Assembly (NCBI RefSeq): GCF_015352425.1
Contig: NZ_JADKNH010000018.1
Span: 25,660 to 89,659 of the forward strand
Origin: Fusibacter ferrireducens
GTDB lineage: Bacteria; Bacillota; Clostridia; Peptostreptococcales; Acidaminobacteraceae
Length of the DNA stretch: 64,000 nt
Reading direction: 5' to 3'
Part shown: positions 55,440 through 63,956 of the stretch, in pieces
Numbering within the stretch: position 1 is the stretch's first letter
Layout: each line of letters starts with the position of its first letter
The notes under the pieces: model-generated
Databases searched by the model: none
The model's input: the letters and a program-made list of their open reading frames with translations, nothing else
Told to the model about the DNA's origin: nothing
Program-made: the position numbers and the translations under genes

Positions 55440-56642
55440 ATGGAATGTAGATTAAACATTAAAGATAAGATTCACTGGATCGGTGTAAACGATCGTGAAA
55501 CGACACTCTTTGAAAATTATTGGCCACTTGAAAAAGGCGTTGCATATAACTCTTACATCATTAATGATGATAAAGTTGCAATCCTAGATACGGTTAAATT
55601 CAACAAAACCACTGAGTATCTTGAAAAGATAAAAGAAATCATAGGTGATAAACCTGTAGATTATCTGATTGTCAACCATATGGAGCCTGACCATTCAGGT
55701 TCTATGCTTGCACTTTTGAGCACATATCCTGAAATGAAAATTGTCGGCAATAAAAAAACGTTTCCTTTTATTGAAGGGTTTTATGGGATTACTAAAAATT
55801 TCTATGAAGTCGGCGATGGCGATTCTTTAGAACTCGGACATCACAAGTTAACCTTCCATTTGACGCCGATGGTGCATTGGCCAGAAACCATGATGACTTA
55901 TGACGAAACATCTAAAGTATTATTTTCAATGGATGCCTTTGGTGGCTTTGGCTCTCTTGATGGCGGTATCTTTGACGATGAAATCAATTATGAGTTTTAT
56001 GAAGATGAAACCAGACGCTATTATTCCAATATCGTTGCTAAGTACAGCCCCATGGTACAACGCGCACTTAAAAAAGTGGGCAGCCTTGATATTCAAATCG
56101 TTGCACCAACACATGGTCCAGTTTGGAGAACCAATCCTGGTGAAATCATTTCTCTTTATGACAAGTGGAGTCGCTTTGAAGCCGAAGAAGGCGTGGTGAT
56201 CATTTACGGCTCTATGTATGGTAACACTGCTAAAATGGCCGATTATCTCGCACGTATCATCGCTGAACAAGGCATCAAAAACGTTAAAGTCTTTGATGCT
56301 TCAAAGACACACACTTCTTATATTTTAAGTGACGTTTGGAAATATAAATCTGTTGTTATCGGTTCATGCGCTTATAACACCAAAGTGTTCTCTTCTGTGG
56401 CGACTGTCCTTGAAAAATTCAGAAATTCTGGATTAAAAGATCGATATGTTTCTGTCTTTGGCAACAAATCATGGTCAGGTGGCGGTGTGTCCGGGATAGA
56501 TGCCTTTGTTGAAGAAATAGGCTGGGAAAAAATCGGCCAGTCCATTGAAGCTACCTACTCTCCTAAAGAGGCTGAGTTTAAAGCTTTACAAGAACTGGGC
56601 AAAGAAATTGCTGCACGCTTAAAAACAGATTATCCAGAATAA
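55440..56642 (+). CDS. fprA: A-type flavoprotein (FprA, oxygen/nitric oxide reductase)
   Basis: A 400-residue FprA: N-terminal metallo-beta-lactamase-like domain with the di-iron site (VNHMEPDHSGS, with other ligands at PMVHWPETM and PTHGPVW) and a C-terminal flavodoxin domain with FMN loop (IIYGSMYGNTAKMADYLA). It reduces oxygen or nitric oxide to water or N2O and protects anaerobes. The ATG at 55440 is chosen because GAGGTG is seven bases upstream and the family starts here; the frame is open 186 bases further upstream. Single gene, divergent from nifJ, ending at a two-way terminator. Confidence 0.94.
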   Translation: MECRLNIKDKIHWIGVNDRETTLFENYWPLEKGVAYNSYIINDDKVAILDTVKFNKTTEYLEKIKEIIGDKPVDYLIVNHMEPDHSGSMLALLSTYPEMKIVGNKKTFPFIEGFYGITKNFYEVGDGDSLELGHHKLTFHLTPMVHWPETMMTYDETSKVLFSMDAFGGFGSLDGGIFDDEINYEFYEDETRRYYSNIVAKYSPMVQRALKKVGSLDIQIVAPTHGPVWRTNPGEIISLYDKWSRFEAEEGVVIIYGSMYGNTAKMADYLARIIAEQGIKNVKVFDASKTHTSYILSDVWKYKSVVIGSCAYNTKVFSSVATVLEKFRNSGLKDRYVSVFGNKSWSGGGVSGIDAFVEEIGWEKIGQSIEATYSPKEAEFKALQELGKEIAARLKTDYPE

Positions 56643-56704
56643 CAGTTTTTCCAAAATAGTGCCCTAAATTAAAATTTTTAAATTGTTCTGTTGCTTCAAT
56701 ATTA

Positions 56705-56740
56705 AAAAGACGGATTGTCCCTATCGACAATCCGTCTTTT
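56705..56740. terminator. Bidirectional terminator
   Basis: AAAAGACGGATTGTC (56705-56719) pairs perfectly with GACAATCCGTCTTTT (56726-56740) around six bases. It serves convergent fprA and the CoA-transferase operon. Confidence 0.9.
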
Positions 56741-56811
56741 GCTTAATCTAGTTCAATGGATTTAATCTAACCATGGGCGTCACAACTATTAGAATCATAC
56801 GCACTTTAATA

Positions 56812-58131
56812 TTACCAAATTTTATACTTTTCAGCCTCTTCTCTCAACCAATCTCTAAAATCCGGATGTGCAATCTCAATCAATCGTTTCACACGCTCTC
56901 TGATGGATGTCCCTCTGAGCGAAGCCACACCATATTCCGTCACAACGTAGTCCACATCATTTCTAGAAAGTGAAACGATGGCTCCTGGTGACAAGATCGG
57001 TACAATTTTTGATTTTTCCACAGGGTTTCCCGTTTCAGGATCTTTTACAGTTGTCGTTGCATATAAGGCAATAAAGGATTTACCATCTTTACTATTTTGT
57101 GCACCAATTGCAGTATCTGCTTGTCCGCCTGTACCACTAATTTGTTTTGTCCCTATAGATTCAGAACAACACTGACCCGTGAGATCTACTTCTATAGAAG
57201 TGTTTATAGAGATCATTTTAGAGTTTTGTCCAATGACATGCGGATCATTGACATAAGCACCATCTATAATTTCAACAGCTGGGTTGTTGTTGATAAATTT
57301 GTAAAGTTTCTCACTGCCAAGGGCAAAAGCCGCTGTCATTTTGCCCTTATGAATGGCCTTTTGCGTGTTGTCAATTGCACCGGATTCAAACAAATCTACC
57401 ATACCGTCTGTGAACATTTCTGTATGAATGCCTAAGTGCTTTTTGGTTTTAAGTGCATCTGCAACTGCATTTGGGATGCCACCTATTCCGAGTTGAATTG
57501 TGGAGCCATCTTCTATGAGATCAGCAATCAGCTTGCCAATGATCTTATCTTTTTCATTAATATCAACCGCTGGCAATTCTGGCATTTTATAATCCGCCTC
57601 AATGATATAATCCACCTGTGAAATATGAAGTGTTGTATCTCCAAAAGTTCTAGGCACATTTGGGTTCATTTCTAAAATGACCAAATCTGCGGCTTTAATC
57701 ATCTCCACTTCGTATACAGCGCTGAGTCCAAGAGACACATAGCCATGCTCATCGATCCAAGAACAATTCCCAATATAAATGTTCGGTTTTTGAAAATCAA
57801 TTCTTTTTTTTGCAGCAAAATGTAGATGATTTGGTATAAAAGTAATGTTTTTGTGATTGTGATATTTTCTCATGGGGCCACTGTAAAACCAACCTTCCAT
57901 TAGAAAAGACGATTTGTATTCCGGTGAACTGTAAAAATCATAAAGTCCCATTGGCAAGCAAGTCATAACATGCACGTCGCTCACGTGATCATGGATTTCA
58001 TGAAGCTTTGAAAGCATCAACTGAGGTTCTGCACCCGCAAGTCCGGATACAATATGATCACCAGATTTTATTTTTGAAAGCGCTTCTTCCACAGTGATAA
58101 TTTTTTCCTGATAATTATGCAATCTCTTCAC
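56812..58131 (-). CDS. Acetyl-CoA hydrolase/transferase-family CoA-transferase
   Basis: A 439-residue class I CoA-transferase, of the acetyl-CoA hydrolase / 4-hydroxybutyrate or butyryl-CoA:acetate type. The catalytic-Glu region (GIHTEMFTDGMVDL), the Gly-rich LGIGGIPNAVADAL and the QTDTAIGA-like C-terminal part (GGQADTAIGAQNS) are seen. It overlaps the KASIII-like gene by 17 bases and is transcribed with it from the sigma-54 promoter. The acyl group is probably the product or substrate of that enzyme. Confidence 0.9.
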   Translation of the reverse strand: MKRLHNYQEKIITVEEALSKIKSGDHIVSGLAGAEPQLMLSKLHEIHDHVSDVHVMTCLPMGLYDFYSSPEYKSSFLMEGWFYSGPMRKYHNHKNITFIPNHLHFAAKKRIDFQKPNIYIGNCSWIDEHGYVSLGLSAVYEVEMIKAADLVILEMNPNVPRTFGDTTLHISQVDYIIEADYKMPELPAVDINEKDKIIGKLIADLIEDGSTIQLGIGGIPNAVADALKTKKHLGIHTEMFTDGMVDLFESGAIDNTQKAIHKGKMTAAFALGSEKLYKFINNNPAVEIIDGAYVNDPHVIGQNSKMISINTSIEVDLTGQCCSESIGTKQISGTGGQADTAIGAQNSKDGKSFIALYATTTVKDPETGNPVEKSKIVPILSPGAIVSLSRNDVDYVVTEYGVASLRGTSIRERVKRLIEIAHPDFRDWLREEAEKYKIW

Positions 58132-59155
58132 TCCTCTCCCCCCAAATGATTACATTAGCAGCCCATGCATAACCAATTCCAGCCGCAATCATCGAAATAA
58201 CGGACCCTTGATGCAACTTTCCTGACTCAATTGCAAGATGTAATGATAGAATCTGATCCACTTGACCAATATGACCATATTCACTAAGATAAATCGACTG
58301 ATTCTCATTTAATCCTAACAACTCTAGCATATGTTTATGCATGGAAGCTTTAAAATGAAGTACTGCTAAGTAATCTAGCTCTTTTTTATCCACTTTCGAT
58401 TTTGAAAATGCTTGATCGATGCAATTCATCCAATTCTTCATGGAGACATCGTTGAGCCTGTTTTTCATGTGTTCTGCATCCAACAATCTAAGAGACTTAT
58501 AGGCTTCTTTATAGTTTTTATCTGTAATGGGATTAATCGTACCACCGATTTCAACACCCGCATCTCTTGCCATACTGCCATCTGACATAATATGAGACTC
58601 TAAAAGCACGTTTCTAGGGTAATCCGCTTTTAATATGATTGCGCCTGCACCTGCACCTAGATTGAACATCATACTCATATTTTTATCGCTATAATCTACA
58701 AAGTCTCCATTTCTATAGCCACCACAGATCATGATCGTCTGGATATTTTCATCTGCTACCAACATATCTTTTGCTATTTTCATAGCAGTCACAGTGGTAC
58801 AACACCTGTTTTGAATATCAATTCCCCACGCATTTGTTGCACCGATCTTCTCTTGTATATATATAGCAGACGTCGTTAATGGATATTCCTTCCATTCTTC
58901 ACCCATGCATAAAATAACATCAATCTCCAGTGGATCTATTCCAGTTCTCTTTAGACAATCAAGCGCTGCTTTTACGCCCATTTCTTGTGTACCATCTTCT
59001 AGTCCAGGAACTGGCTTCTTCGTAAATCCCAATTTATGAATAACGGCATCTTCAGTCCATGTACCATTTGTCAGTTCTGATATTTCTCTTGCAGTCATAA
59101 AAGTTTCTGGGATATAAATACCTGTGCCTACTATACCTACTGTTCTCATTGACAT
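58115..59155 (-). CDS. KASIII-like condensing enzyme (3-oxoacyl synthase III family)
   Basis: A 346-residue thiolase-fold condensing enzyme. The likely nucleophile is Cys119 (RCCTTVT, aligned with the FabH active Cys), the first His is His267 (LHFKAS, at the HQAN position) and the FabH Asn position holds His295 (YGHIGQ). A Cys-His-His set differs from the Cys-His-Asn of FabH, so the reaction may differ (condensation, acyl transfer or cleavage). It carries a GGAGG site and heads a two-gene operon with a CoA-transferase, suggesting acyl-CoA rather than acyl-ACP chemistry. Confidence 0.85.
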   Translation of the reverse strand: MSMRTVGIVGTGIYIPETFMTAREISELTNGTWTEDAVIHKLGFTKKPVPGLEDGTQEMGVKAALDCLKRTGIDPLEIDVILCMGEEWKEYPLTTSAIYIQEKIGATNAWGIDIQNRCCTTVTAMKIAKDMLVADENIQTIMICGGYRNGDFVDYSDKNMSMMFNLGAGAGAIILKADYPRNVLLESHIMSDGSMARDAGVEIGGTINPITDKNYKEAYKSLRLLDAEHMKNRLNDVSMKNWMNCIDQAFSKSKVDKKELDYLAVLHFKASMHKHMLELLGLNENQSIYLSEYGHIGQVDQILSLHLAIESGKLHQGSVISMIAAGIGYAWAANVIIWGERSEEIA

Positions 59156-59192
59156 AGATTCCTCCTAATTAGTTTTGTCATCTAACATAAAC

Positions 59193-59208
59193 TGCAAAAC
59201 CTGTGCCA
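59193..59208 (-). promoter_or_regulatory. Sigma-54 (-24/-12) promoter
   Basis: On the minus strand TGGCAC (59203-59208) and TTGCA (59193-59197) are separated by five bases, an exact match to the TGGCAC-N5-TTGC consensus. It lies about 40 bases before the KASIII-like start, downstream of the gene for a sigma-54 activator. Confidence 0.88.
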
Positions 59209-59246
59209 ATTTAAATCATAGGATTTTATAGAAAAAGCTTGTTTGC

Positions 59247-59266
59247 TTGTACACATTTCTGTACAA
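59247..59266 (-). promoter_or_regulatory. Upstream palindrome, likely activator binding site
   Basis: A perfect inverted repeat TTGTACA-N6-TGTACAA lies 38-58 bases upstream of the -24 element. A second, imperfect one (GTGTCCAAA/TTTGAACAC) at 59277-59308 lies further upstream. Such sites are typical of enhancer-binding regulators. Confidence 0.6.
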
Positions 59267-59339
59267 AAAAAGAACAGTGTCCAAATTTTTAACAACACAT
59301 TTGAACACTTTTCATGTGCATTAACTATATATTTTTGTA

Positions 59340-60737
59340 TTACAATAATTTATATTTTTCGATTTTTTCATATAAACTCGTCCGGCTGATTCCTAAAAGC
59401 TTTGCCGCTTTCAATTTATTGTGCTGAACTGCGATGAGACAATTTGAAATCGTTGTCTTCTCAACCTCTTCAACTGCTTCCTTAAGATTTTGAATCTTAG
59501 GAATTTCAGTATAAATATTTTGATTTTTAACCAGTATATATTGTGGCAAATGAAAGAGTTCAATGGTTTCATTGTCCACCATATTGATAGCACGTTCAAT
59601 GATATTCTCTAGCTCTCTAATGTTTCCTGGCCAGTTATAGGCCTTAAGACATTCAAGTGCTTCAACTGTAATATTACTCACATAGTGTCCCAAACTATTA
59701 GAAAGCTTCTCCATGAGTTTTAGTGATAGAAGTTCAATATCCTCTTTGCGTTCTCTCAGTGGCGGCACCTCAATATTGATGACATTAAGCCTGTAATAGA
59801 GATCCTCCCTGAATTCATTTTCTCTAATGCGTTCAAGTAGATTTCGATTTGTAGCCGCAATAATCCTACAATCCACAGGAATTGTTTTATTGCTGCCAAT
59901 TCTCTCTATTTCACGTTCCTGCAAGACCCTTAAAATTTTGACCTGCATGTCCAGAGGCATATCTCCAATCTCGTCGAGAAAAATCGTTCCACCATTGGCA
60001 AGTTCGAATTTGCCAATCTTACCTTGTTTTTTTGCGCCAGTGAAAGCGCCCTCTTCATAGCCAAACAATTCAGATTCCAATAAATCCTTAGGAATTGCCG
60101 CACAATTGATTTTGACAAAAGGACCATCAAATCTTTTAGAATCGTTATGAATTGCATGTGCAAAAAGTTCTTTTCCAGTACCGCTCTCACCCATTATTAA
60201 GACATTAGAGTCCGTCTTAGCTGATTTGGAAGCCATTACCTTGACGCGTTGCATTACCAACGAATTTCCAATAATTGTATCCCAAGAATATTTAGCCCCT
60301 CGAATATTCTTTAATTCCTCTTGATAAATAGAAAGTTTCCCTTCAAGCAATTTATTGCGTTCAAGGACTTCTTGTAGATTTTTTAGGTCATCAAATATAA
60401 CCATCCCAAAACCATAAAGCACTTCACCATCATCATCCAGTACCGGAATGCGATGAACCAATGCCGTATGCCCATTGGAAAATTTGTGTTTATAAGCAAT
60501 TTCAGGTCTTTTAGATTTAAATACATATGGAAATCTTGTATTTGGATCTATGAGATTCACTTTCTTGCCAATGAGTTCATCTCTTGTGTGACCTAAGTAC
60601 TCAGCAAAATCTTCATTGATCACCATAATTTCAGTTTCCTTATTGACCAAAATGATAGGTACAGGTATTGGGTCAAAAATACGATGCATGTTTTGAACAA
60701 AATAAGCGTCCAATAATGGACTTTCATTACGTTTCAT
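59340..60737 (-). CDS. PAS-domain sigma-54-dependent transcriptional activator
   Basis: A 465-residue enhancer-binding protein: N-terminal PAS sensor (about 10-125), a short coiled coil, the AAA+ sigma-54 activation domain (about 155-395) with Walker A GESGTGKE and the sigma-54-contacting GAFTGA loop ([12 protein letters not shown]), and a C-terminal Fis-type helix-turn-helix ([20 protein letters not shown]). The ATG at 60737 is preferred because the PAS domain starts soon after; a start at 60869 would add a basic stretch with no match to the family. It should drive the KASIII-like operon from the promoter just downstream. Confidence 0.93.
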   Translation of the reverse strand: MKRNESPLLDAYFVQNMHRIFDPIPVPIILVNKETEIMVINEDFAEYLGHTRDELIGKKVNLIDPNTRFPYVFKSKRPEIAYKHKFSNGHTALVHRIPVLDDDGEVLYGFGMVIFDDLKNLQEVLERNKLLEGKLSIYQEELKNIRGAKYSWDTIIGNSLVMQRVKVMASKSAKTDSNVLIMGESGTGKELFAHAIHNDSKRFDGPFVKINCAAIPKDLLESELFGYEEGAFTGAKKQGKIGKFELANGGTIFLDEIGDMPLDMQVKILRVLQEREIERIGSNKTIPVDCRIIAATNRNLLERIRENEFREDLYYRLNVINIEVPPLRERKEDIELLSLKLMEKLSNSLGHYVSNITVEALECLKAYNWPGNIRELENIIERAINMVDNETIELFHLPQYILVKNQNIYTEIPKIQNLKEAVEEVEKTTISNCLIAVQHNKLKAAKLLGISRTSLYEKIEKYKLL

Positions 60738-61076
60738 AATCTCACTTCCATCCCTATAGCATTTAATCATATTATATCGGAATCCTAAATAAATTGGAAC
60801 CGCTTTGATACGATTATGTCTAACTATAAGTACACGCAATTTTGATACCAAGTAATTCTCTCTCTTCATATGTCTCCATTTTCGAAACTTTTTTCTATAA
60901 TTTTTTTCACATGCTCTTCACATTTCCCGTATAACATGTTTAGAGATCATATCGTCTACATCTATAGAAAAGAACACTTAAAAAATCGCCTCAGAACTGC
61001 CTCAAAAATTCGTTGATTTATTGTCTGATATCTTCCGATGTATTCAACGTCAGGCAAATATTATAAGGAGGTCAAT
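60738..61076. other. Intergenic region before the collagen-like gene
   Basis: A 339-base AT-rich stretch between divergent genes. It holds only weak promoter-like pairs, the best being TTCACA (60906-60911) and TATAAC (60930-60935) 18 bases apart on the plus strand. No ORF or repeat stands out. Confidence 0.4.
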
Positions 61077-61808
61077 ATGAGAATTTCTAGTTCCAACCAG
61101 CAATACTACATTCCCCAAACGCAAAAGCAAAACCAAACTGCATCAGAATTGCAAGCCTATGATGCTTCGTCAATTTCGCTTGCGAATTCCCTTTTTTCTG
61201 TTGCTGCTTATTCATCAGATTCAGATTCGTCATCAAGTGTCGACAACATTAAAAGCGATATGTTAAACGATCCCAAAGTTCAGATGATGAAACAAAGAAT
61301 TAACAGTATGCGTGAGAGCGAAAGCAACAAAATAGAAATAATCAAGACAACTATGGATACCGTATCAGAAGCAGATTTAGAAAATATGAGTCTTGAAGAT
61401 AAACAAGCGCTCTTAGCTTCTGTTGATTCAGCATTATCTGGCGAGGATGCGAGCATATCAGAAATCGAAGCATTGTCAGAAGATGAATTGACACAAATTC
61501 TTACCGATATTCAGTCACAAGCTCAACAAATGGTTCGAGGTCCAAGTGGACCAAGTGGGCCAGGTGGTCCGGGTGGACCAGGTAGGCTGGGTGGACCATG
61601 TGGTCCGGGTGACGTTTCATCTGTAGAAGAGGATGATGAAGAGAAGAGCACACTGCAAACTCTTTTAGATGCATTATATGCTGCTGATGAGGATGAAGAG
61701 GATACAACTACGACATCCGCATCAAACTTCCTTCAAAATTATGCGATTAATCAATATTTAAACGCGTCCAGCACGCGTATGAGTTCACTTCTTGATGTTT
61801 CGGAATAA
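61077..61808 (+). CDS. Ser/Asp-rich protein with collagen-like Gly-X-Y segment
   Basis: A 243-residue soluble acidic protein with no signal peptide or membrane segment. The N-terminal 60 residues are rich in Gln, Ser and Asp; residues about 60-152 form helices; residues 155-178 are eight Gly-X-Y triplets (GPSGPSGPGGPGG pattern, one irregular RLG); an acidic Glu/Asp stretch and a helical C-terminus follow. GGAGG precedes the ATG at 61077 by five bases. I do not recognise the family; the collagen-like part could trimerise or vary in copy number. It ends at a two-way terminator. Confidence 0.75.
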   Translation: MRISSSNQQYYIPQTQKQNQTASELQAYDASSISLANSLFSVAAYSSDSDSSSSVDNIKSDMLNDPKVQMMKQRINSMRESESNKIEIIKTTMDTVSEADLENMSLEDKQALLASVDSALSGEDASISEIEALSEDELTQILTDIQSQAQQMVRGPSGPSGPGGPGGPGRLGGPCGPGDVSSVEEDDEEKSTLQTLLDALYAADEDEEDTTTTSASNFLQNYAINQYLNASSTRMSSLLDVSE

Positions 61809-61839
61809 CTTGATTTAAAAGATTCTAATCGTCTCATGA

Positions 61840-61888
61840 ATAAAGAAAAACAGAGCTTATTCTTCATTAAGCTCTGTTTTTCTTTATT
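61840..61888. terminator. Bidirectional terminator
   Basis: AATAAAGAAAAACAGAGCTTA pairs with the reverse complement ending at 61888 around an eight-base loop; the T-run is on both strands. The stem includes the last codons of the winged-helix gene. Confidence 0.85.
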
Positions 61889-62202
61889 ATAAATCCAAAT
61901 CCTCGAATGGTTTCTATTTCAATTTGTGCATGAGCAGCTCTGAGCTTCTTGTGTAAGCGCTTGACGGTATCGTCTGTGGCACGGGTCTCTATAGGTTGTT
62001 CAATTTGCCATATTTCATTCAATAATTCTTCCCGACTTATTGCCCTATTCTTATTTTCAACCATATAGACTAAGAATCGGTATTCAAGCCTTGTAAGCGA
62101 TATTGCATGCCCAGAGACCTCGACACTTTGAGCATCACAATAAATATGAACATTTTTAAGTTTAAACACATGATATTGCTTTTCGGATAAATGACCCCAC
62201 AT
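61867..62202 (-). CDS. Orphan OmpR/PhoB-type winged-helix DNA-binding protein
   Basis: A 111-residue protein consisting of only a trans-regulatory C-terminal (winged helix) domain: SLTRLEYRFLVYMVENKNRAISREELLNEIW and the wing motif IETIRGFGFIIKK. There is no receiver domain, and the ATG at 62202 has GGGAGG nine bases upstream, so it is a complete gene rather than a fragment. It may be an unphosphorylated or metabolite-sensing regulator of the PTS operon or of the collagen-like gene next door. Confidence 0.8.
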   Translation of the reverse strand: MWGHLSEKQYHVFKLKNVHIYCDAQSVEVSGHAISLTRLEYRFLVYMVENKNRAISREELLNEIWQIEQPIETRATDDTVKRLHKKLRAAHAQIEIETIRGFGFIIKKNRA

Positions 62203-62345
62203 TTTATCTATCCTCCCTTAGATAAGCTTTCCTTGTTCTGATGATACGCCTTAAAAATAAACTGATTTTAAAACATTTCTTAATTTATTCTAAACTTAAT
62301 CTCTTCTGTTGTTTTTTCAGTTCAAAATTAGACTATATAAAATGG

Positions 62346-62376
62346 ACCACGGATATCATCTTTGATCATATCCGTG
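62346..62376. terminator. Hairpin between the PTS genes and the winged-helix gene
   Basis: CCACGGATAT pairs with ATATCCGTGG around 11 bases, about 80 bases beyond the IIA stop. It lacks a strong T-run, so termination is only probable. Confidence 0.5.
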
Positions 62377-62457
62377 GCCCTTCATCAGAGCACATTTTGT
62401 TGCCTAGTAACCCTTGGGAGGTTTTATGATGTGCTATTGTCATTGGTACGCTTATTA

Positions 62458-62775
62458 TTATTTGTCTTCGAGCCTACAGTATAGACTGACAAACTCTTTT
62501 GCAAGATTCTGCACAGTCATGGCATTCATAAAATGATCTTGCCCATGAACCAATAGAATGGACAGCTCAGTCTTAGTGCCAGCAGCCTCAGCTTGAATCA
62601 ACTCTGTCTGAAATACATGTGCTTTATTCAACCATTCCTCTGACGTTTTAAGTTGTTCTTCAGCCTTTACAAAGTCCCCTGTTTTTGCAGAGCCTATTGC
62701 CTCCATAGCAAGGCTTCTTGCATTTCCCGCATTGACAATTAACTCCATGATAATGCGTTCCATCGTCATTTCCAT
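62458..62775 (-). CDS. PTS lactose/cellobiose (chitobiose)-family IIA component
   Basis: A 105-residue IIA of the lactose/chitobiose family, relaying phosphate from HPr to IIB. The phospho-accepting His is in LVHGQDHFM near residue 75, within the usual helical bundle. It is the last gene of the IIB-ChbG-IIA run. Confidence 0.92.
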   Translation of the reverse strand: MEMTMERIIMELIVNAGNARSLAMEAIGSAKTGDFVKAEEQLKTSEEWLNKAHVFQTELIQAEAAGTKTELSILLVHGQDHFMNAMTVQNLAKEFVSLYCRLEDK

Positions 62776-62835
62776 AAAATTTCCTCCAAATAACGCTGTA
62801 AAATTATTCCACTTCTATGCTACTGGATATTTCGG

Positions 62836-63540
62836 TTATTCTCCACCATAGTTGCAGAGTATGATACCATTTGAACGCACATAATTGAGTACTTTTGAAT
62901 CGCAAAGCGTTTCAAGCTCAAGCTCGCGTTGTGTATTATAAGAACTATTTTGCATGAGTTCCTCGTCACAATAGCCAGGATGTACCATCATCTCAGCATG
63001 GTGAAGATTCTGATGTTTCTCCAAAATTTCAATCAAAGCTTCAGGCGTTGCCGTCGTAACATTGAAATCCGTCAACCACACATAGGGATTGTACCTTCTC
63101 ACTGGCAGTTCGTACTTCTTTGCAAGTGACATTGTCGCTTTTGCACAGCCTTCTGTTCTATCATGTGCACCATGATGACTGTCCAGATGCGTTGGCATTT
63201 TACCGAATACATCTATGAACCTCTCAATTTGGGCCTCAAATTCACGGTAAAGTTCTTCCCAGACCAAGCGATTGCTAAACTGTAAGGATTTATCTAAGAA
63301 ATTACCCATGTCATCGGTAAGACTTGGACAATTCGTAACGGGCTTACCCACTGTCACATTTAAGTGTACACCTACACCCAGTTGTGGATAATCTTTTAAA
63401 AGCGCTGAGCCATATGCAATATATGGCATATTGCACATGGCTGTGGTTGACGTTATAATGCCAATCTCGTGTCCTTTCAAAATGCCGTCGGTGATGCTTT
63501 TAGTAAATCCAAAATCATCTGCATTGACAATAAGTCGCAT
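62836..63540 (-). CDS. chbG: ChbG/YdjC-family carbohydrate deacetylase
   Basis: A 234-residue deacetylase; the family removes an acetyl group from chitobiose-6-phosphate or related oligosaccharides. Metal-binding residues appear in NADDFGF, HLDSHHGAHD and MVHPGY. It lies between IIB and IIA, as in chitobiose (chb) operons, supporting an N-acetylated disaccharide as PTS substrate. Confidence 0.9.
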   Translation of the reverse strand: MRLIVNADDFGFTKSITDGILKGHEIGIITSTTAMCNMPYIAYGSALLKDYPQLGVGVHLNVTVGKPVTNCPSLTDDMGNFLDKSLQFSNRLVWEELYREFEAQIERFIDVFGKMPTHLDSHHGAHDRTEGCAKATMSLAKKYELPVRRYNPYVWLTDFNVTTATPEALIEILEKHQNLHHAEMMVHPGYCDEELMQNSSYNTQRELELETLCDSKVLNYVRSNGIILCNYGGE

Positions 63541-63577
63541 TGTGCCTCCTTTATTGCTATCTTATCACTTCTAGTGA

Positions 63578-63883
63578 TCAGTCTTCACCCATGAGTTTTC
63601 GTGCCTGAGTAATCACCTTTGCACCATCCATCATGCCATATGCCATCATATCAACAGCTTCAACCGGAATGCCACTCATCTTTTTCTGAATCGATTCAAG
63701 TTCAAATCGAACTTGAGGTCCCAACAGAATACAACTTGCATCCCCTGCCTTCGATTGGACCTCAGAAATTGGGTGAGCACTAATCGTGTAATCGTATCCC
63801 TGCTTTTCTGAATAAGCTTTCATCTTGGTTACCAAAAGACTTGTCGACATACCAGCCGCACAAAGTAATACTATTTTTGTCAT
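63578..63883 (-). CDS. PTS lactose/cellobiose-family IIB component
   Basis: A 101-residue IIB whose N-terminal P-loop (IVLLCAAGMSTSLL) holds the phospho-accepting Cys8. The ATG at 63883 with GGAGG five bases upstream is preferred; a longer frame to 63955 would begin in a terminator hairpin (63929-63956). The IIC permease is not found in the window. Confidence 0.92.
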   Translation of the reverse strand: MTKIVLLCAAGMSTSLLVTKMKAYSEKQGYDYTISAHPISEVQSKAGDASCILLGPQVRFELESIQKKMSGIPVEAVDMMAYGMMDGAKVITQARKLMGED

Positions 63884-63928
63884 AATAACCTCCATTCCGC
63901 CGCTACCGCTGGCGGCACAAATAGTAAT

Positions 63929-63956
63929 GAAAAAATGGTGTGCGGTTTTCACCATT
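63929..63956 (-). terminator. Terminator or attenuator upstream of the PTS operon
   Basis: On the minus strand AATGGTG pairs with CACCATT around nine bases and is followed by TTTTTC. It either ends a gene to the right of the window or is a leader terminator for the PTS operon. A GC-rich inverted sequence lies between it and the IIB ribosome site. Confidence 0.6.

Noticed and set aside
63929..63956. Start of the IIB gene at 63955
   Set aside because: That start sits inside a terminator-like hairpin; the ATG at 63883 has a good ribosome site and fits the family.
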